Shown: positions 25,165-33,548 of the stretch, piece after piece
Layout of the letters: each line of letters starts with the position of its first letter
Numbering within the stretch: position 1 is the stretch's first letter
NCBI GenBank assembly: GCA_963765725.1
Contig: CAVXXI010000001.1
Coordinates: 744,001-808,000 of the forward strand
Direction of reading: 5' to 3'
DNA from: DASQEH01 sp963765725
Lineage (GTDB): Bacteria; Actinomycetota; Actinomycetes; Propionibacteriales; Nocardioidaceae
DNA: 64,000 nucleotides
The notes under the pieces: model-generated
Databases searched by the model: none
Told to the model about the DNA's origin: nothing
Seen by the model: the letters and a program-made list of their open reading frames with translations, nothing else
Made by a program: the position numbers and the translations under genes

Positions 25165-25785
25165 ATGACAGGGCTGGTCGCGGGAGCATTCGGCGTGGGC
25201 GCCGTCGCTGTCGTCGTGCTCGCAGGCGCTGTGCTGAGCCTGCGCTCGCGCGTCGACGTGCTGTCCCGCCGGCTCGACGAGGTCCTTTTGTCCGAACCGC
25301 TGGCGTCCGAACCGCTGGCGTCCGAACCGCTGGCGTCCGAACCGGTGGCGACCGGGCCGTCGGTACGGCCCACGGCGGGGCCCTCGCGTCGCGACGCCCC
25401 GCCTCGCGAGGCGCGCACCGGGCTGGGCGCGCCCTCCGCAGCCGAGCCGCCGCTCGAACCGGACCCGTCCTCCGATGCCGCCCGGTCGCCGGATGTCGAC
25501 CAGCGACCCGTCGCGCTGATCACCGCGATGGCATCGGAGCCGGCCGACGAGATCACGCCAAGTGTCACGCGGGTCGTCTCGGTGACGTTCGCCGGGCCGC
25601 TGATCAAGGTCGCAGCGCTGTCTCACGGCCTGCAGCATGCCCTGCGCGAGGAGAGCCGGATGCGCATCGGGTACGCCGTGCGCCGGGAGCTGAAGCGCCA
25701 GCGTAAGCTGCGCCGGCGCCAGCCGTCCGGTCGAGCCGCGCCGCGCCGACCCGTGCGCGACGCCGCACAAGGAGGCAGGGCGTGA
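25165..25785 (+). CDS. Membrane protein with DUF948-like C-terminus
   Basis: No named function. The 206-residue protein has an N-terminal TM segment (LVAGAFGVGAVAVVVLAGAVLSL), a short coiled-coil-like stretch, and a low-complexity middle with (SEPLA)-type repeats. The tail, VVSVTFAGPLIKVAALSHG, resembles the conserved end of actinobacterial DUF948 proteins encoded at this position upstream of alaS. The central DUF948 helix looks replaced by Pro/Ser/Glu-rich sequence. ATG 25165 follows GGAGGG; GTG 25159 overlaps that site. The stop overlaps the next gene (GTGA). Confidence 0.65.
   Translation: MTGLVAGAFGVGAVAVVVLAGAVLSLRSRVDVLSRRLDEVLLSEPLASEPLASEPLASEPVATGPSVRPTAGPSRRDAPPREARTGLGAPSAAEPPLEPDPSSDAARSPDVDQRPVALITAMASEPADEITPSVTRVVSVTFAGPLIKVAALSHGLQHALREESRMRIGYAVRRELKRQRKLRRRQPSGRAAPRRPVRDAAQGGRA
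25291..25350 (+). repeat. Four tandem 15-nt repeats within the DUF948-like gene
   Basis: TCCGAACCGCTGGCG occurs at 25291, 25306 and 25321, with a one-base variant at 25336. Each copy encodes SEPLA (SEPVA in the last), so copy number can change without shifting frame. The repeat lies in the extracytoplasmic linker just after the membrane segment. Confidence 0.9.
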
Positions 25786-26066
25786 GCCGCACGCTGTGGT
25801 TCGTCGCGGGCGCCGCGTCGGGGGTCTACACGATCTACCGCGCGAAGCGGCTCGCGCAGAACCTCACCCCCGACGGGATCGGTGCCCGGCTCGCAGCGCT
25901 GAATGTCGGCGCACGCATGTTCGCCGACGAGGTGTCGGCCGGGATGGCCGAGCGCGAGTCCGCCATCCGGGCAGAGCTGGGGCAGGGCGACGACGAGCTC
26001 CGCGCTCTCGCGGGCCCGCCCTCACCAGTACCCGAGCGAGAAGGCGCCGACGATGGACACCGCTGA
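25782..26066 (+). CDS. DUF6167-family small protein
   Basis: The 94-residue protein begins SRTLWFVAGAASGVYTIYRAKRLAQNLTPDGI and continues with an amphipathic region (ADEVSAGMAERESAIRAELG). This matches the small actinobacterial family (DUF6167) encoded directly upstream of alaS. Function unknown; the N-terminus could be a membrane anchor. GTG 25782 has an AAGGAGG site and overlaps the upstream stop. Its end overlaps the alaS start by 14 nt, so the three genes are probably co-translated. Confidence 0.75.
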   Translation: MSRTLWFVAGAASGVYTIYRAKRLAQNLTPDGIGARLAALNVGARMFADEVSAGMAERESAIRAELGQGDDELRALAGPPSPVPEREGADDGHR

Positions 26067-28731
26067 GATCCGACGCCGGTTCCTGGCGCACTTCGAGGCC
26101 CGCGAGCACACGCTGGTGCCCAGCGCCCCGCTGCTGCTCGACGACCCCAACCTGCTCTTCGTGAACGCGGGCATGGTGCCGTTCGTCCCCTACTTCCTCG
26201 GACAAGCGCGGGCGCCGTTCCCGCGCGCGGTCAGCGTGCAGAAGTGCGTGCGGACGATCGACATCGAAGAGGTCGGCCGCACCGACCGGCACGGCACGTT
26301 CTTCCAGATGAACGGGAACTTCTCCTTCGGCGACTACTTCAAGGAAGGCGCCATCGGGTACGCCTGGGACCTCGTCACGAAGCCCCAGGCCGACGGCGGC
26401 TTCGGCCTGCCGGAGGACAAGCTGCACGTGTCGGTCTACCTGGACGACGACGAGTCGGTCGCGTTGTGGAAGAAGATCGCGGGTCTCCCGGACGAGCGGA
26501 TCCACCGGCTGGGCAAGCTCGACAACTACTGGCACATGGGAGTCCCCGGCCCCGGTGGTCCCGACTCGGAGATCTTCCTCGACCGCGGCCCGGCCTTCGG
26601 GCCCGAGGGGGACATCGAGAAGGCCGGCGACCGCTACATGGAGTTCTGGAACCTCGTCTTCATGCAGGTCCGGCTGAGCGCGGTCCGCGGCAAGGACGAC
26701 TTCGACATCGCCGGCGACCTCCCGGCCAAGAACATCGACACGGGCATGGGCCTGGAACGCATGGCCATGCTTCTGCAGGGCAAGGGCAGCATCTACGAGA
26801 TCGACGAGGTCGCCCCGGTGCTGGACCGCGCCTCGGAGCTGGCGGGCCGTCGGTACGGCACCAACCACCTCGACGACGTCCGGCTCCGCGTCGTCGCCGA
26901 CCACGTCCGAAGCGGCCTGATGCTGATCGGCGACGGGGTGACGCCGGGCAACGAGGCACGCGGCTACGTGCTGCGCCGGATCCTGCGCCGGGCCGTCCGG
27001 GCCATGCGCCTGCTCGGCGTCGAGGACCACGTGCTGCCCGAGCTCATGCCGGTCTCCCTGAGCCGGATGCGCCTGTCGTACCCGGAGCTGGACTCCGAGT
27101 GGGGTCGCATCTCCACCATCGCGTACGCCGAGGAGGAGGCGTTCCTGCAGACCCTGAAGGCCGGCACGGCCATCTTCGACCTGGCCGCTGCGGAGACCAA
27201 GAGCGCGGGACACGACGAGCTGTCCGGCGCCAAGGCGTTCCAGCTGCACGACACGTTCGGCTTCCCCATCGACATCACCATGGAGATGGCCGCCGAGCAG
27301 GGTCTGGTCGTCGACGAGGTGGAGTTCCGGCGGCTGATGGCCGAGCAGCGCGAGCGGGCGAAGGCCGACGCCCGGTCGAAGAAGGGCCAGCACCTCGACG
27401 CGCGCGCGTACCGCGACGTGGCCGACTCCATCGGCCGGGCCGTGGAGTTCACCGGCTACTACGAGGTCGTCTCCGAGGCGACGGTGGCAGGGATCATCGG
27501 CGAGTCCGGGCGCGTCGACAGCATCGACGGCACGGATACGTTCGAGCTGGTGCTGGACCGGACCCCGTTCTACGCCGAAGGCGGCGGTCAGCTCGCCGAC
27601 CACGGCGTCATCGAGCTCAGCAACGGTGCCCGGGTGGAGGTCACCGACGTGCAGACCCCGACGGCCGGCGTTATCGTGCACACCGCGCGGCTGCTCGGCG
27701 GCGAGGTGACGACAGGTCTCGGCGCACTCGCCCTGGTCGACGTCGACCGCCGCAGGTCCATCAGCCGGGCCCACACGGCCACCCACATGGTCCACAAGGC
27801 CTTCCGGGAGGCGCTCGGGGAGACGGCCACCCAGGCAGGCAGTGAGAACGCGCCCGGCCGGTTCCGGTTCGACTTCTCGGCCACCGGCCCGGTCCCGCCC
27901 TCGATGCTGGCCGACGTGGAGGCCCGGGTCAACGACCTGGTGCTGGCCGACCTCGGGGTCGAGGCCGCGGTGATGACCCAGGAGCAGGCTCGCGCCTCGG
28001 GCGCGATGGCGCTGTTCGGCGAGAAGTACGGAGACCGGGTTCGGGTGGTGTCCGTCGGTGACTGGGCTCGCGAGCTCTGCGGTGGGACCCACGCCGGCCG
28101 CTCCGGCCAGCTCGGCGTGATCAAGCTGCTGGGGGAGTCCTCCATCGGGTCCGGGGTGCGTCGCGTGGAGGCGCTCGTAGGGTCCGACGCGTACTCCTAC
28201 CTCGCCCGCGAGCACGTCCTCGTCGCCCAGCTCAGCGAAGCTCTCAAAGTGCGCCCCGAGGAGCTGCCCGAGCGGGTCAACGACATCGTCGAGCGGCTGC
28301 GCCGGGCCGAGAAGGAGATTGAGCGGGTACGGGTCGTCTCGCTGCTCGCCCGCGCCGGTGAGCTGGCCGCCTCGCCCCGCGACATCGGCGGGGTCCGCTT
28401 CGTGGCTCAGGCGGTGGAGGGCGCCGGTGGGGCCGACGTCCGCAAGCTCGTGCTCGACGTCCGGGGCCGGATGGGGACCGACTCGCCCGCCGTGGTCGCC
28501 GTCGTCGGGTCCAGCGACGGCAAGCCGAGCGTCGTCGTCGCGGTCAACGACCCCGCGCGCGACCTCGGCATCAGCGCAGGTGTGCTCGTCAAGGCGGCCG
28601 CCGTCGCCCTCGGCGGCAGCGGCGGCGGCAAGGACGACGTGGCCCAGGGCGGTGGCACCGACGCGACCGCCGCTCCGGCCGCCCTGCACGAGGTCGAACA
28701 GGCGCTGGTGCGACGGCTCACGGACGCCTGA
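26053..28731 (+). CDS. alaS: Alanyl-tRNA synthetase
   Basis: The 892-residue class II enzyme has the N-terminal catalytic domain (FVNAGMVPFVPYFLG, NGNFSFGDYFKEGAI), and the editing domain zinc residues HTATHMVH (about residue 575) and CGGTHAGRSG (residue 676 on). The C-Ala oligomerisation region contains the DHHA1-like GGSGGGKDDVAQGGG. ATG 26053 gives the standard MDTAEIRRRFLAHFE start; upstream in-frame codons lie inside the DUF6167 gene. A GAGAAGG ribosome site is present. ruvX and mltG follow, the conserved actinobacterial order. Confidence 0.96.
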   Translation: MDTAEIRRRFLAHFEAREHTLVPSAPLLLDDPNLLFVNAGMVPFVPYFLGQARAPFPRAVSVQKCVRTIDIEEVGRTDRHGTFFQMNGNFSFGDYFKEGAIGYAWDLVTKPQADGGFGLPEDKLHVSVYLDDDESVALWKKIAGLPDERIHRLGKLDNYWHMGVPGPGGPDSEIFLDRGPAFGPEGDIEKAGDRYMEFWNLVFMQVRLSAVRGKDDFDIAGDLPAKNIDTGMGLERMAMLLQGKGSIYEIDEVAPVLDRASELAGRRYGTNHLDDVRLRVVADHVRSGLMLIGDGVTPGNEARGYVLRRILRRAVRAMRLLGVEDHVLPELMPVSLSRMRLSYPELDSEWGRISTIAYAEEEAFLQTLKAGTAIFDLAAAETKSAGHDELSGAKAFQLHDTFGFPIDITMEMAAEQGLVVDEVEFRRLMAEQRERAKADARSKKGQHLDARAYRDVADSIGRAVEFTGYYEVVSEATVAGIIGESGRVDSIDGTDTFELVLDRTPFYAEGGGQLADHGVIELSNGARVEVTDVQTPTAGVIVHTARLLGGEVTTGLGALALVDVDRRRSISRAHTATHMVHKAFREALGETATQAGSENAPGRFRFDFSATGPVPPSMLADVEARVNDLVLADLGVEAAVMTQEQARASGAMALFGEKYGDRVRVVSVGDWARELCGGTHAGRSGQLGVIKLLGESSIGSGVRRVEALVGSDAYSYLAREHVLVAQLSEALKVRPEELPERVNDIVERLRRAEKEIERVRVVSLLARAGELAASPRDIGGVRFVAQAVEGAGGADVRKLVLDVRGRMGTDSPAVVAVVGSSDGKPSVVVAVNDPARDLGISAGVLVKAAAVALGGSGGGKDDVAQGGGTDATAAPAALHEVEQALVRRLTDA

Positions 28732-28770
28732 GCGGCGATGGACCCCTGCGGTGAGGAGGGAGTCCGTACC

Positions 28771-29241
28771 GTGCGACCCGGCGTCCGCCTGGGCGTCGAC
28801 GTCGGTGACGTCCGCATCGGTGTCGCACGCTGCGACCCGTCGGCGCTGATAGCGACCCCGGTCGAGACCATTCCGCAGGGGCCGGGCTCGATCTCGCGGC
28901 TCCTCGACCTCGCCGCGGAGAACGCTGCCGTCGAGGTGGTGGTCGGACTGCCCCGGTCACTGTCCGGACGGCTCGGGCCCGCCGCGGTGAAGGTCACCGC
29001 CTTCGCTACCGCCCTCCGCCAGCAGGCGGAGGAGCGGGGCATGTCGGTCCCGGTCCGGCTGGTCGACGAGCGGTTGACTACGGTCAGTGCAGAACGGCAG
29101 CTGCGAGAACGCGGACGGAAGGGGGCTCGACGGCGTGCCGTCGTGGACCAAGCTGCAGCGGTGGTGATACTGCAGCACGCTATCGACACCGAACGGTCGA
29201 CCGGGCGACCTCCTGGAGAGGAAGTAGGCCATCCGACGTGA
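28771..29241 (+). CDS. ruvX: RuvX/YqgF, putative Holliday junction resolvase or pre-16S rRNA nuclease
   Basis: The 156-residue RNase H-fold protein shows GVDVGDVRIGVARCDP with its catalytic Asp, VVVGLPRSLSG, RLVDERLTTVSAE and VDQAAAVVILQ. YqgF is established in 16S rRNA 5' maturation; a resolvase role has also been proposed. GTG 28771 lies 11 nt after GAGGAGG; ATG 28738 is possible but adds unconserved residues. The stop overlaps mltG by 4 nt. Confidence 0.9.
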   Translation: MRPGVRLGVDVGDVRIGVARCDPSALIATPVETIPQGPGSISRLLDLAAENAAVEVVVGLPRSLSGRLGPAAVKVTAFATALRQQAEERGMSVPVRLVDERLTTVSAERQLRERGRKGARRRAVVDQAAAVVILQHAIDTERSTGRPPGEEVGHPT

Positions 29242-30362
29242 GTGAGATGGGACTCGACGATCTCACCGAAGGCAGCTCCCACCGGTCGCACCATCGCCGC
29301 GGGTGCCTGCCCGCGCTTCTTGCCCTGCTCCTGATCGTGGCGATCGCCCTGTTCGCCTACGTCAAGGGGGTCGACCTGATCAAGCGCGCGCTGTCCGGGC
29401 CGGAGGACTACTCCGGCGTCGGCCACGGGAGCGTCGTCATCAAGGTGAAGGCGGGGGACACCTCCACGGCGATCGGGGCGACGCTGGCGGCCTCCGACGT
29501 CGTGCACAGCTCCGCGGCCTTCACCGACGCGGCCAACGCCGACGACCGGTCGCGCAGCATCCAGCCGGGCTGCTACCGGCTGCACCACCAGATGTCGGCG
29601 AAGAACGCGCTGGAGCTGATGCTGAAGGCCGACTCGCACGTCAACTGCCCAGGAGAGAGCCAACTGACGATCCCCGAGGGTCTGCGTGCGTCGGAGATCC
29701 TCGACCGCGTCGCGCGCAACACGTCGCTGAGCAGGGCGGCCCTGCAACGATCCTTCACGTCGACCCGCGCGCTCGGGCTGCCGGTGTACGCCCAGGGCGA
29801 CGCGGAGGGGTACCTGTTCCCGGCCACCTACGACATCACGGACTCCATGAGCGCGTCGACCGTGCTGAGCGCCATGGTGGCCAAGTTCTCGGCTGAGGCC
29901 GCCGCGCTGCACCTACCCGCGCAAGCGCGGTCGCTGGGGGTCAGCGCGCACGACGTCGTCGTCGTCGCCAGCCTCGTCCAGGCCGAGGCCAGCCGGCCGC
30001 AGGACATGCCGAAGGTGGCCAGCGTCATCTACAACCGCCTGCGCGACAACATGCCGCTCCAGCTCGACTCCACCCTGCACTACGCCGTGGACAGCCGCGG
30101 AGTCGTGCAGACCTCGCGGCACCTGCGCAGCCTGCGGTCGGCGTACAACAGCTACACGCACCGCGGGCTCCCGCCGACGGCCATCGACTCACCCGGCACC
30201 CGGGCGCTGCAGGCGGCGTTGCAACCGGCTCACACGACCTACCGGTACTTCGTCACCGTCAACCTCCGCACCGGTGACACGCGGTTCGCGACGACGTTCG
30301 CCGATCACCAGCACAACGTGCAGCTGCTGCACCGCTACTGCGAGACCTCGGATGCCTGCTGA
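29238..30362 (+). CDS. mltG: MltG, endolytic murein transglycosylase
   Basis: MltG cleaves nascent peptidoglycan strands at the membrane. The 374-residue protein has a basic His-rich N-tail (SSHRSHHRRG), one TM segment (LPALLALLLIVAIALFAYV) and a LysM-like region. The YceG catalytic domain has SLVQAEA with the conserved Glu, then KVASVIYNRLRDNMPLQLDSTLHYA and SAYNSYTHRGLPPTAID. GTG 29238 overlaps ruvX. It overlaps aroE by 11 nt. Confidence 0.93.
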   Translation: MSEMGLDDLTEGSSHRSHHRRGCLPALLALLLIVAIALFAYVKGVDLIKRALSGPEDYSGVGHGSVVIKVKAGDTSTAIGATLAASDVVHSSAAFTDAANADDRSRSIQPGCYRLHHQMSAKNALELMLKADSHVNCPGESQLTIPEGLRASEILDRVARNTSLSRAALQRSFTSTRALGLPVYAQGDAEGYLFPATYDITDSMSASTVLSAMVAKFSAEAAALHLPAQARSLGVSAHDVVVVASLVQAEASRPQDMPKVASVIYNRLRDNMPLQLDSTLHYAVDSRGVVQTSRHLRSLRSAYNSYTHRGLPPTAIDSPGTRALQAALQPAHTTYRYFVTVNLRTGDTRFATTFADHQHNVQLLHRYCETSDAC

Positions 30363-31194
30363 CCCTCCGTCGGAGCCGGTCCGGTGCGCGGTGCTGGGGA
30401 GCCCGGTGGCGCACTCGCTGTCACCAGCCCTGCACCGGGCCGCCTACCGAAGCCTCGGTCTGGACTGGTCGTACGACGCGTTCGACGTCTCCGAGGACGC
30501 CCTCGCGGGGTTTCTGCAGGGACTGTCAGGGAGCTGGCGCGGCCTGTCCCTGACGATGCCCCTGAAACGCGCGGTGCTCGACGTGTGCGACGAGGTGTCC
30601 GAACAGGCCCGCCTGCTGTGCTCGGTCAACACGGTCCTGATCGAGCCCGACGGTCGACGCAGCGGCTGCAACACCGACGTCACCGGATTCGTCCGCGCCT
30701 TCCACGAGGCCGGGATCATGGCCCTGCGTTCCGTGGTCGTCCTCGGCGCCGGGGCGACGGCCGCCTCCGCCCTGGCCGCCGTCGCCGAGCTGGGAGCGCA
30801 CACCGTCACCGTGCTCGCGCGGTCGCCCGCCCGGGCGTCGTTCGTCGCAGGTCTGGGACCACGCCTCGGCCTGGACGTGACCGTGGGCGATCTCGGGCGA
30901 CCGCCCCGGTGTCGCGGCGCCGACGTGGTCGTGTCGACCCTTCCCGGAGGCGCGCAGGGCGAGACATCGGCGGGCGCCCTGGCGGCGCTGGCACCGCTCG
31001 TGTTCGACGTGGTCTACGCGCCGGCGCGGACACCGCTGATGCAGGCTGCTCTGTCTGCCGGAGGCCAGGTGATCGGCGGCTTCGCCCTGCTTCTGCACCA
31101 GGCGGTTCGGCAGGTCGAGCTCATGACGGGCGTCGACGCGGTACCGGTCGACGCCATGCGGCGCGCGGGGCAGGAGGCGCTCGGCAGCACATGA
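30352..31194 (+). CDS. aroE: Shikimate dehydrogenase
   Basis: The 280-residue enzyme reduces 3-dehydroshikimate with NADPH. Visible motifs are the shikimate site HSLSP (residues about 20-24), LTMPLK with the catalytic Lys, CNTDVTGF and the Rossmann loop GAGATA. The closing Gln is in LLHQAVRQ. ATG 30352 overlaps the mltG end; a longer frame from 30274 lies within mltG. The stop overlaps the next gene by 4 nt (ATGA), coupling it to an oxidase not normally part of this pathway. Confidence 0.93.
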   Translation: MPADPPSEPVRCAVLGSPVAHSLSPALHRAAYRSLGLDWSYDAFDVSEDALAGFLQGLSGSWRGLSLTMPLKRAVLDVCDEVSEQARLLCSVNTVLIEPDGRRSGCNTDVTGFVRAFHEAGIMALRSVVVLGAGATAASALAAVAELGAHTVTVLARSPARASFVAGLGPRLGLDVTVGDLGRPPRCRGADVVVSTLPGGAQGETSAGALAALAPLVFDVVYAPARTPLMQAALSAGGQVIGGFALLLHQAVRQVELMTGVDAVPVDAMRRAGQEALGST

Positions 31195-32759
31195 GCCTCC
31201 GCAGTCCTTTCCCGGGCCCGGTACCGTCGCCCGCCATCACGCGCCGCAGAGTCCTGCAGGGCGCGGTCCTGGGGGCGGCGTCGCTGGCCGCCTCGGCATG
31301 CACGTCCTCTACGCCGCCCTCCAAGCCCGGGGCGGCCTCCCCCTCACCCTCGACGTCACCGTCGCCGCCGAGCAGTACGTCGACCGCGTCGTCAGCCCAC
31401 GGGCCGACCACCGCCGACTGGCGGTCGCTGGCGCACTCGATCGACGGCGACGTCGTCCAGCCTTCCGACGGCGACTTCGCGTCCGTCAGCCGGCTGTTCA
31501 ACACCCGCTTCGACGGTGTCGTACCTCTCGCGGTCGTCGAGGCCGCCTCCGCCGACGACGTGAGCTCTGCAGTGAAGTTCGCGCAGCGGTTCGCGCTGCG
31601 TTCGCGACCCAAGGCCGGCGGCCACTCCTACGTGGGGGCGTCGACGATCGCCGGCGGCCTGGTGATCGACGTCGGGCGGCTGGCGTCGGTGCACTACGAC
31701 GCTGCCGGCGCCGTCGCGACGGTCGGCGCGGGGGCGAGGCTGTACCCGGTGCATGCCGCCCTCGACCGGCACACGCGCACGATACCGACCGGCACCTGCC
31801 CGACCGTCGGCGCTGCCGGGCTCACCCTCGGCGGCGGCATCGGCGTCGCCAGCCGCGAGTCCGGCCTGACCTGTGACGCCGTGGTCGGCCTGACCTTGGT
31901 CACCGCGGACGGGCGCATCCTCACGGTCGACGACCAACGGGAGACCGACCTCTTCTGGGCGTGTCGCGGCGGAGGAGGAGGCAACTTCGGCGTCGTCACG
32001 TCGATCCGCTACGCCACCTCGGCAGCCGCACCCGTCGGCTTCTTCAGGCTCGGCTTCCCCTGGTCCACCGCCTCGGCCGTGATCCGCGGCTGGGCCGCGA
32101 GAGTGCGCACGATGGACCGCACCGCCTGGGCCAACCTGCACCTCGACGCCAGCTCCCAGGGGACGGCGACGGTGGAGGTGTTCGGTACCTGCTCCGCCGG
32201 TGAGGAGGAGTCCGAAGCCACCGCCATGGAGGCAGCGGCCGGGGCGAACGCGACCGACGTCTCCACGTTCTCCAAGTCGTTCCTCGACGCCGTCTCCTAC
32301 CTCGGAGGAGGCACGACCTCCGCGCGCCAGGCATGGGCCGCGGGCAGTGACGTCCTGGCCGCCATGCCGCCGGCCCTGGCGACGGCACTGTCCGGGTACG
32401 TCGCGGACCGCGCGGCCAAACGGTCCTCCGTCGCTGCCATCCTCGACCCGCTCACCGGCAAGGTGGGCGACGTGCCGGTCGACGCGACGGCCTTCCCGTG
32501 GCGCGGTGCCCTCTGCGACGTGCAGTGGTACATCGGGCTGCCGAGCAGTCCCAGCAACCGTGACGTGCAGCAGGCGTACTCGTCGATCGCGCACGCGCAC
32601 CGCGCCGTCGCCGCGCACTCGCAGGGCGGCTACGTGAACTACCTCGAGCCGCACCGGGCGGTCAGCAGCTACTACGGCGCCAACTACGCGAGGCTCCGCT
32701 CGATCAAGGCGTCCGTCGACCCGACCGGGTTCTTCACCTCGCCCTACGCGATCGGCTGA
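31191..32759 (+). CDS. Tat-exported lipoprotein FAD-linked oxidase (berberine-bridge type)
   Basis: The 522-residue flavoprotein starts with a twin-arginine signal (ITRRRVLQGAVLGAASLAASAC) that also contains a lipobox, then a Ser/Pro linker. The FAD_binding_4 domain follows with GGHSYVG and TCPTVGAAGLTLGGGIG. These His and Cys positions match the two covalent FAD attachment sites of berberine bridge-type enzymes, so bicovalent flavin is likely. The C-terminal BBE region reads YYGANYARLRSIKASVDPTGFF. Substrates in the family are sugars, alcohols or alkaloids; unknown here. It is coupled to aroE (ATGA), an unusual neighbour. Confidence 0.85.
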   Translation: MSLRSPFPGPVPSPAITRRRVLQGAVLGAASLAASACTSSTPPSKPGAASPSPSTSPSPPSSTSTASSAHGPTTADWRSLAHSIDGDVVQPSDGDFASVSRLFNTRFDGVVPLAVVEAASADDVSSAVKFAQRFALRSRPKAGGHSYVGASTIAGGLVIDVGRLASVHYDAAGAVATVGAGARLYPVHAALDRHTRTIPTGTCPTVGAAGLTLGGGIGVASRESGLTCDAVVGLTLVTADGRILTVDDQRETDLFWACRGGGGGNFGVVTSIRYATSAAAPVGFFRLGFPWSTASAVIRGWAARVRTMDRTAWANLHLDASSQGTATVEVFGTCSAGEEESEATAMEAAAGANATDVSTFSKSFLDAVSYLGGGTTSARQAWAAGSDVLAAMPPALATALSGYVADRAAKRSSVAAILDPLTGKVGDVPVDATAFPWRGALCDVQWYIGLPSSPSNRDVQQAYSSIAHAHRAVAAHSQGGYVNYLEPHRAVSSYYGANYARLRSIKASVDPTGFFTSPYAIG

Positions 32760-32806
32760 GGTCCACAGCACGCGGCGCTTAGCGACCGGCGAACTGGCGG
32801 CGACAC

Positions 32807-32812
32807 TACGCT
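32807..32812 (+). promoter_or_regulatory. -10 box before the prepilin peptidase gene
   Basis: TACGCT lies 8 nt upstream of ATG 32821 in a 61-nt gap that has no ribosome-binding sequence. This suggests a new, leaderless transcript for the prepilin peptidase-aro cluster. Inferred from spacing only. Confidence 0.4.
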
Positions 32813-32820
32813 TCACCGTC

Positions 32821-33522
32821 ATGCCCGCCGACGTGCCGCCCGCGATCGTCGGCGCGGCTCTGACAGCACTCATCTGCACTGCCGGGCCGCTGGTTGTCGG
32901 CAGGCTGCCCGAGCCGGGGGCTGCTGCCCCGGACAAGGCGACCTACCGGCAGATCGCGGCGCGGCGCCACCTCGCGGCGGAGCTCGCGTCGGCCGGTGCG
33001 CTGGCCGGCGGCGCACTGGGGTGGCGGCTGGGCTTCCAGCCGGTGCTCGCCGCCTGGCTCTACCTGGCGGGCGCCGGGGTGGTGCTCGGCTACGTCGACG
33101 CCCGCACCCGGCTGCTTCCCACCCGCATCGTCGCACCGTCGTACGCCGTCGTGGTCGCGCTCGTGTGCCTGGCGGCTGCCGTGGACGCCGGGCCGCGCCA
33201 CCTCGCCGGGGCCGCCCTGGGGTGGCTCGTCATGGGCGGCTTCTACCTGCTCCTGTGGCTGGTCCACCCCAATGGGCTCGGCTACGGCGACGTGCGGCTC
33301 TCGGGGCTGCTGGGCATCCCCCTCGGGTACCTCGGGTGGGCGTCGCTCCTGACCGGCCTGTACTCCGGGTTCGTGCTCGGGGCAGTCGGTGGTCTCGTGC
33401 TGTCGCTCCGGCGACACGGCGGTGGCCGGCGGGCCTTCGCCTTCGGCCCGTTCATGCTGCTCGGGTGCCTGGTCGGCGCGGCGTTCGGGCCGGCGTTGTC
33501 GTCGCTGTACCTCTCGGGGTGA
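32821..33522 (+). CDS. Prepilin peptidase (A24 family)
   Basis: The 233-residue polytopic membrane aspartyl protease processes type IV pilin-like leader peptides. The two catalytic aspartates appear in YVDARTRLLP (about residue 92) and GLGYGDVRL (GYGD, about residue 155). The cytoplasmic N-methylation domain with the CxxC zinc motifs is missing, as in the short actinobacterial form. No pilin or secretion ATPase is in this window. Its position immediately upstream of aroC is conserved in actinobacteria. The start is ATG 32821. Confidence 0.85.
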   Translation: MPADVPPAIVGAALTALICTAGPLVVGRLPEPGAAAPDKATYRQIAARRHLAAELASAGALAGGALGWRLGFQPVLAAWLYLAGAGVVLGYVDARTRLLPTRIVAPSYAVVVALVCLAAAVDAGPRHLAGAALGWLVMGGFYLLLWLVHPNGLGYGDVRLSGLLGIPLGYLGWASLLTGLYSGFVLGAVGGLVLSLRRHGGGRRAFAFGPFMLLGCLVGAAFGPALSSLYLSG

Positions 33523-33548
33523 GTTCGTGCCCGTGACAGACTTCGCTC

